NCBI RefSeq assembly: GCF_033115175.1 | Contig: NC_084850.1 | Coordinates: forward strand, 3,347,024 to 3,411,023 | Length of the DNA: 64,000 bases | Source: Lepus europaeus | Taxonomy: Eukaryota > Chordata > Mammalia > Lagomorpha > Leporidae | Direction of reading: 5' to 3' | Shown: one piece after another, positions 63,715 to 64,000 of the stretch | How the letters are laid out: the number at the start of each line of letters is the position of its first letter | Numbering within the stretch: position 1 is the first letter of the stretch | Notes under the pieces: model-generated | What the model saw: the letters and a program-made list of their open reading frames with translations, nothing else | Told to the model about the DNA's origin: nothing | The model's database searches: none | Made by a program: the position numbers and the translations under genes

Positions 63715-64000
63715 TTTATAGCCTCAGTTTTATGAGGAGACACCAAACTCTTCCAAAATGGTTGTACCAATATATACTCCCACCACTTGATATTGTCAGA
63801 ATTTATAAGTTTAGTCTATTGGTGACTGGTGGATTTGTAACTTGATGATTTCATTTGCATCTCTTTGAAAAGATGATAGTGTCATTAGTAATCATGTTTA
63901 TATCCACTTTGATTTCTTTATGAATTGTCTGCTTAAGTCTTTGGACAATTTTCTCCTCCTGGTTCTCACAGTGCTTTTAATTTCTTGTGTGCTTGGAGTT
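63715..64000 (-). mobile_element. L1M 3' region, antisense, running off the edge
   Basis: ACACCAAACTCTTCCAAAAT, GGTTGTACCAATATATACTC, GATGATTTCATTTGCATCTC, AAGTCTTTGGACAATTTTCT in reversed L1M order. Confidence 0.85.

Larger units (their letters stand above)
46852..64000 (+). other. CD99L2: CD99L2 intron 1 (5' part)
   Basis: Starts with the donor GTAAGG. No acceptor followed by CD99L2-like coding sequence (the acidic exon 2 product expected after QRG) was found before the edge, so the intron should continue. It contains the downstream part of the CpG island, about 18 CSINE copies or pieces, and several L1M and MLT1 remnants. Confidence 0.82.

Overview
The window is mammalian nuclear DNA from a lagomorph, most likely rabbit or a close relative. 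The main evidence is more than 55 copies of the tRNA-derived C-repeat SINE (CSINE). Most carry the older head (GGGGCCAGC..GTGGCACAG, box B near GGTTCNAGTCC, tail TTTCAAATAAATAAAT). Eight carry a younger head or body (GCCGGCGCCGTGGCTCAAC, tail CTGCCTGTCAAAAA). The rest is older mammalian repeat debris: L1M fragments, MLT1-type MaLR LTRs, MIR, L2, MER2, MER20 and a hAT-like element. There is no prokaryotic gene, operon or CRISPR array, and almost all long open frames are chance or repeat-derived.

One real gene is visible. A CpG island at about 46.3-47.06 kb contains a 67-base coding exon (46785-46851, + strand) that begins MVARRSAILVCLAFSL and ends at a GTAAGG splice donor. I recognise it as exon 1 of CD99L2 (CD99 antigen-like 2), an Xq28 gene in human, so the window is probably X-linked. 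Everything from 46852 to the right edge should be CD99L2 intron 1. By comparison with human gene order, 1-46 kb should be intergenic sequence on the HMGB3 side. This is inferred from order only; no HMGB3 sequence is present.

Layout. 1-5.1 kb: an L1M fragment, a long GC-rich SINE-free stretch and MER2/L1M remnants. 5.1-9.1 kb: MLT1 LTR, then a 5'-truncated lagomorph L1 (6233-8700) with a 300-plus-codon ORF2 C-terminal remnant and a duplicated 3'UTR block. 9.1-38 kb: dense nested CSINEs, MLT1 LTRs and L1M fragments, including a 1.4-kb SINE pile-up inside an L1M copy. 39-42.7 kb: mostly unique sequence with a strong CTCF-like motif and an octamer. 42.8-44.7 kb: a solo ERV LTR inside a SINE, a SINE inside a SINE, and a SINE inside a DNA transposon. 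44.62-49.25 kb: a 4.6-kb SINE-free zone centred on the CpG island. 49.2-64 kb: intron 1 with many SINEs, several as inverted pairs.

I found no convincing new biological system. The most useful points are the CD99L2 promoter and exon, the solo LTR with clean boundaries, the young SINE subfamily with perfect target-site duplications, the nested insertions that give a relative chronology, and a few candidate regulatory motifs. Repeat boundaries were read by eye and are usually good to about 10-20 bases. Family names were recalled from memory of consensus sequences, not from a search.
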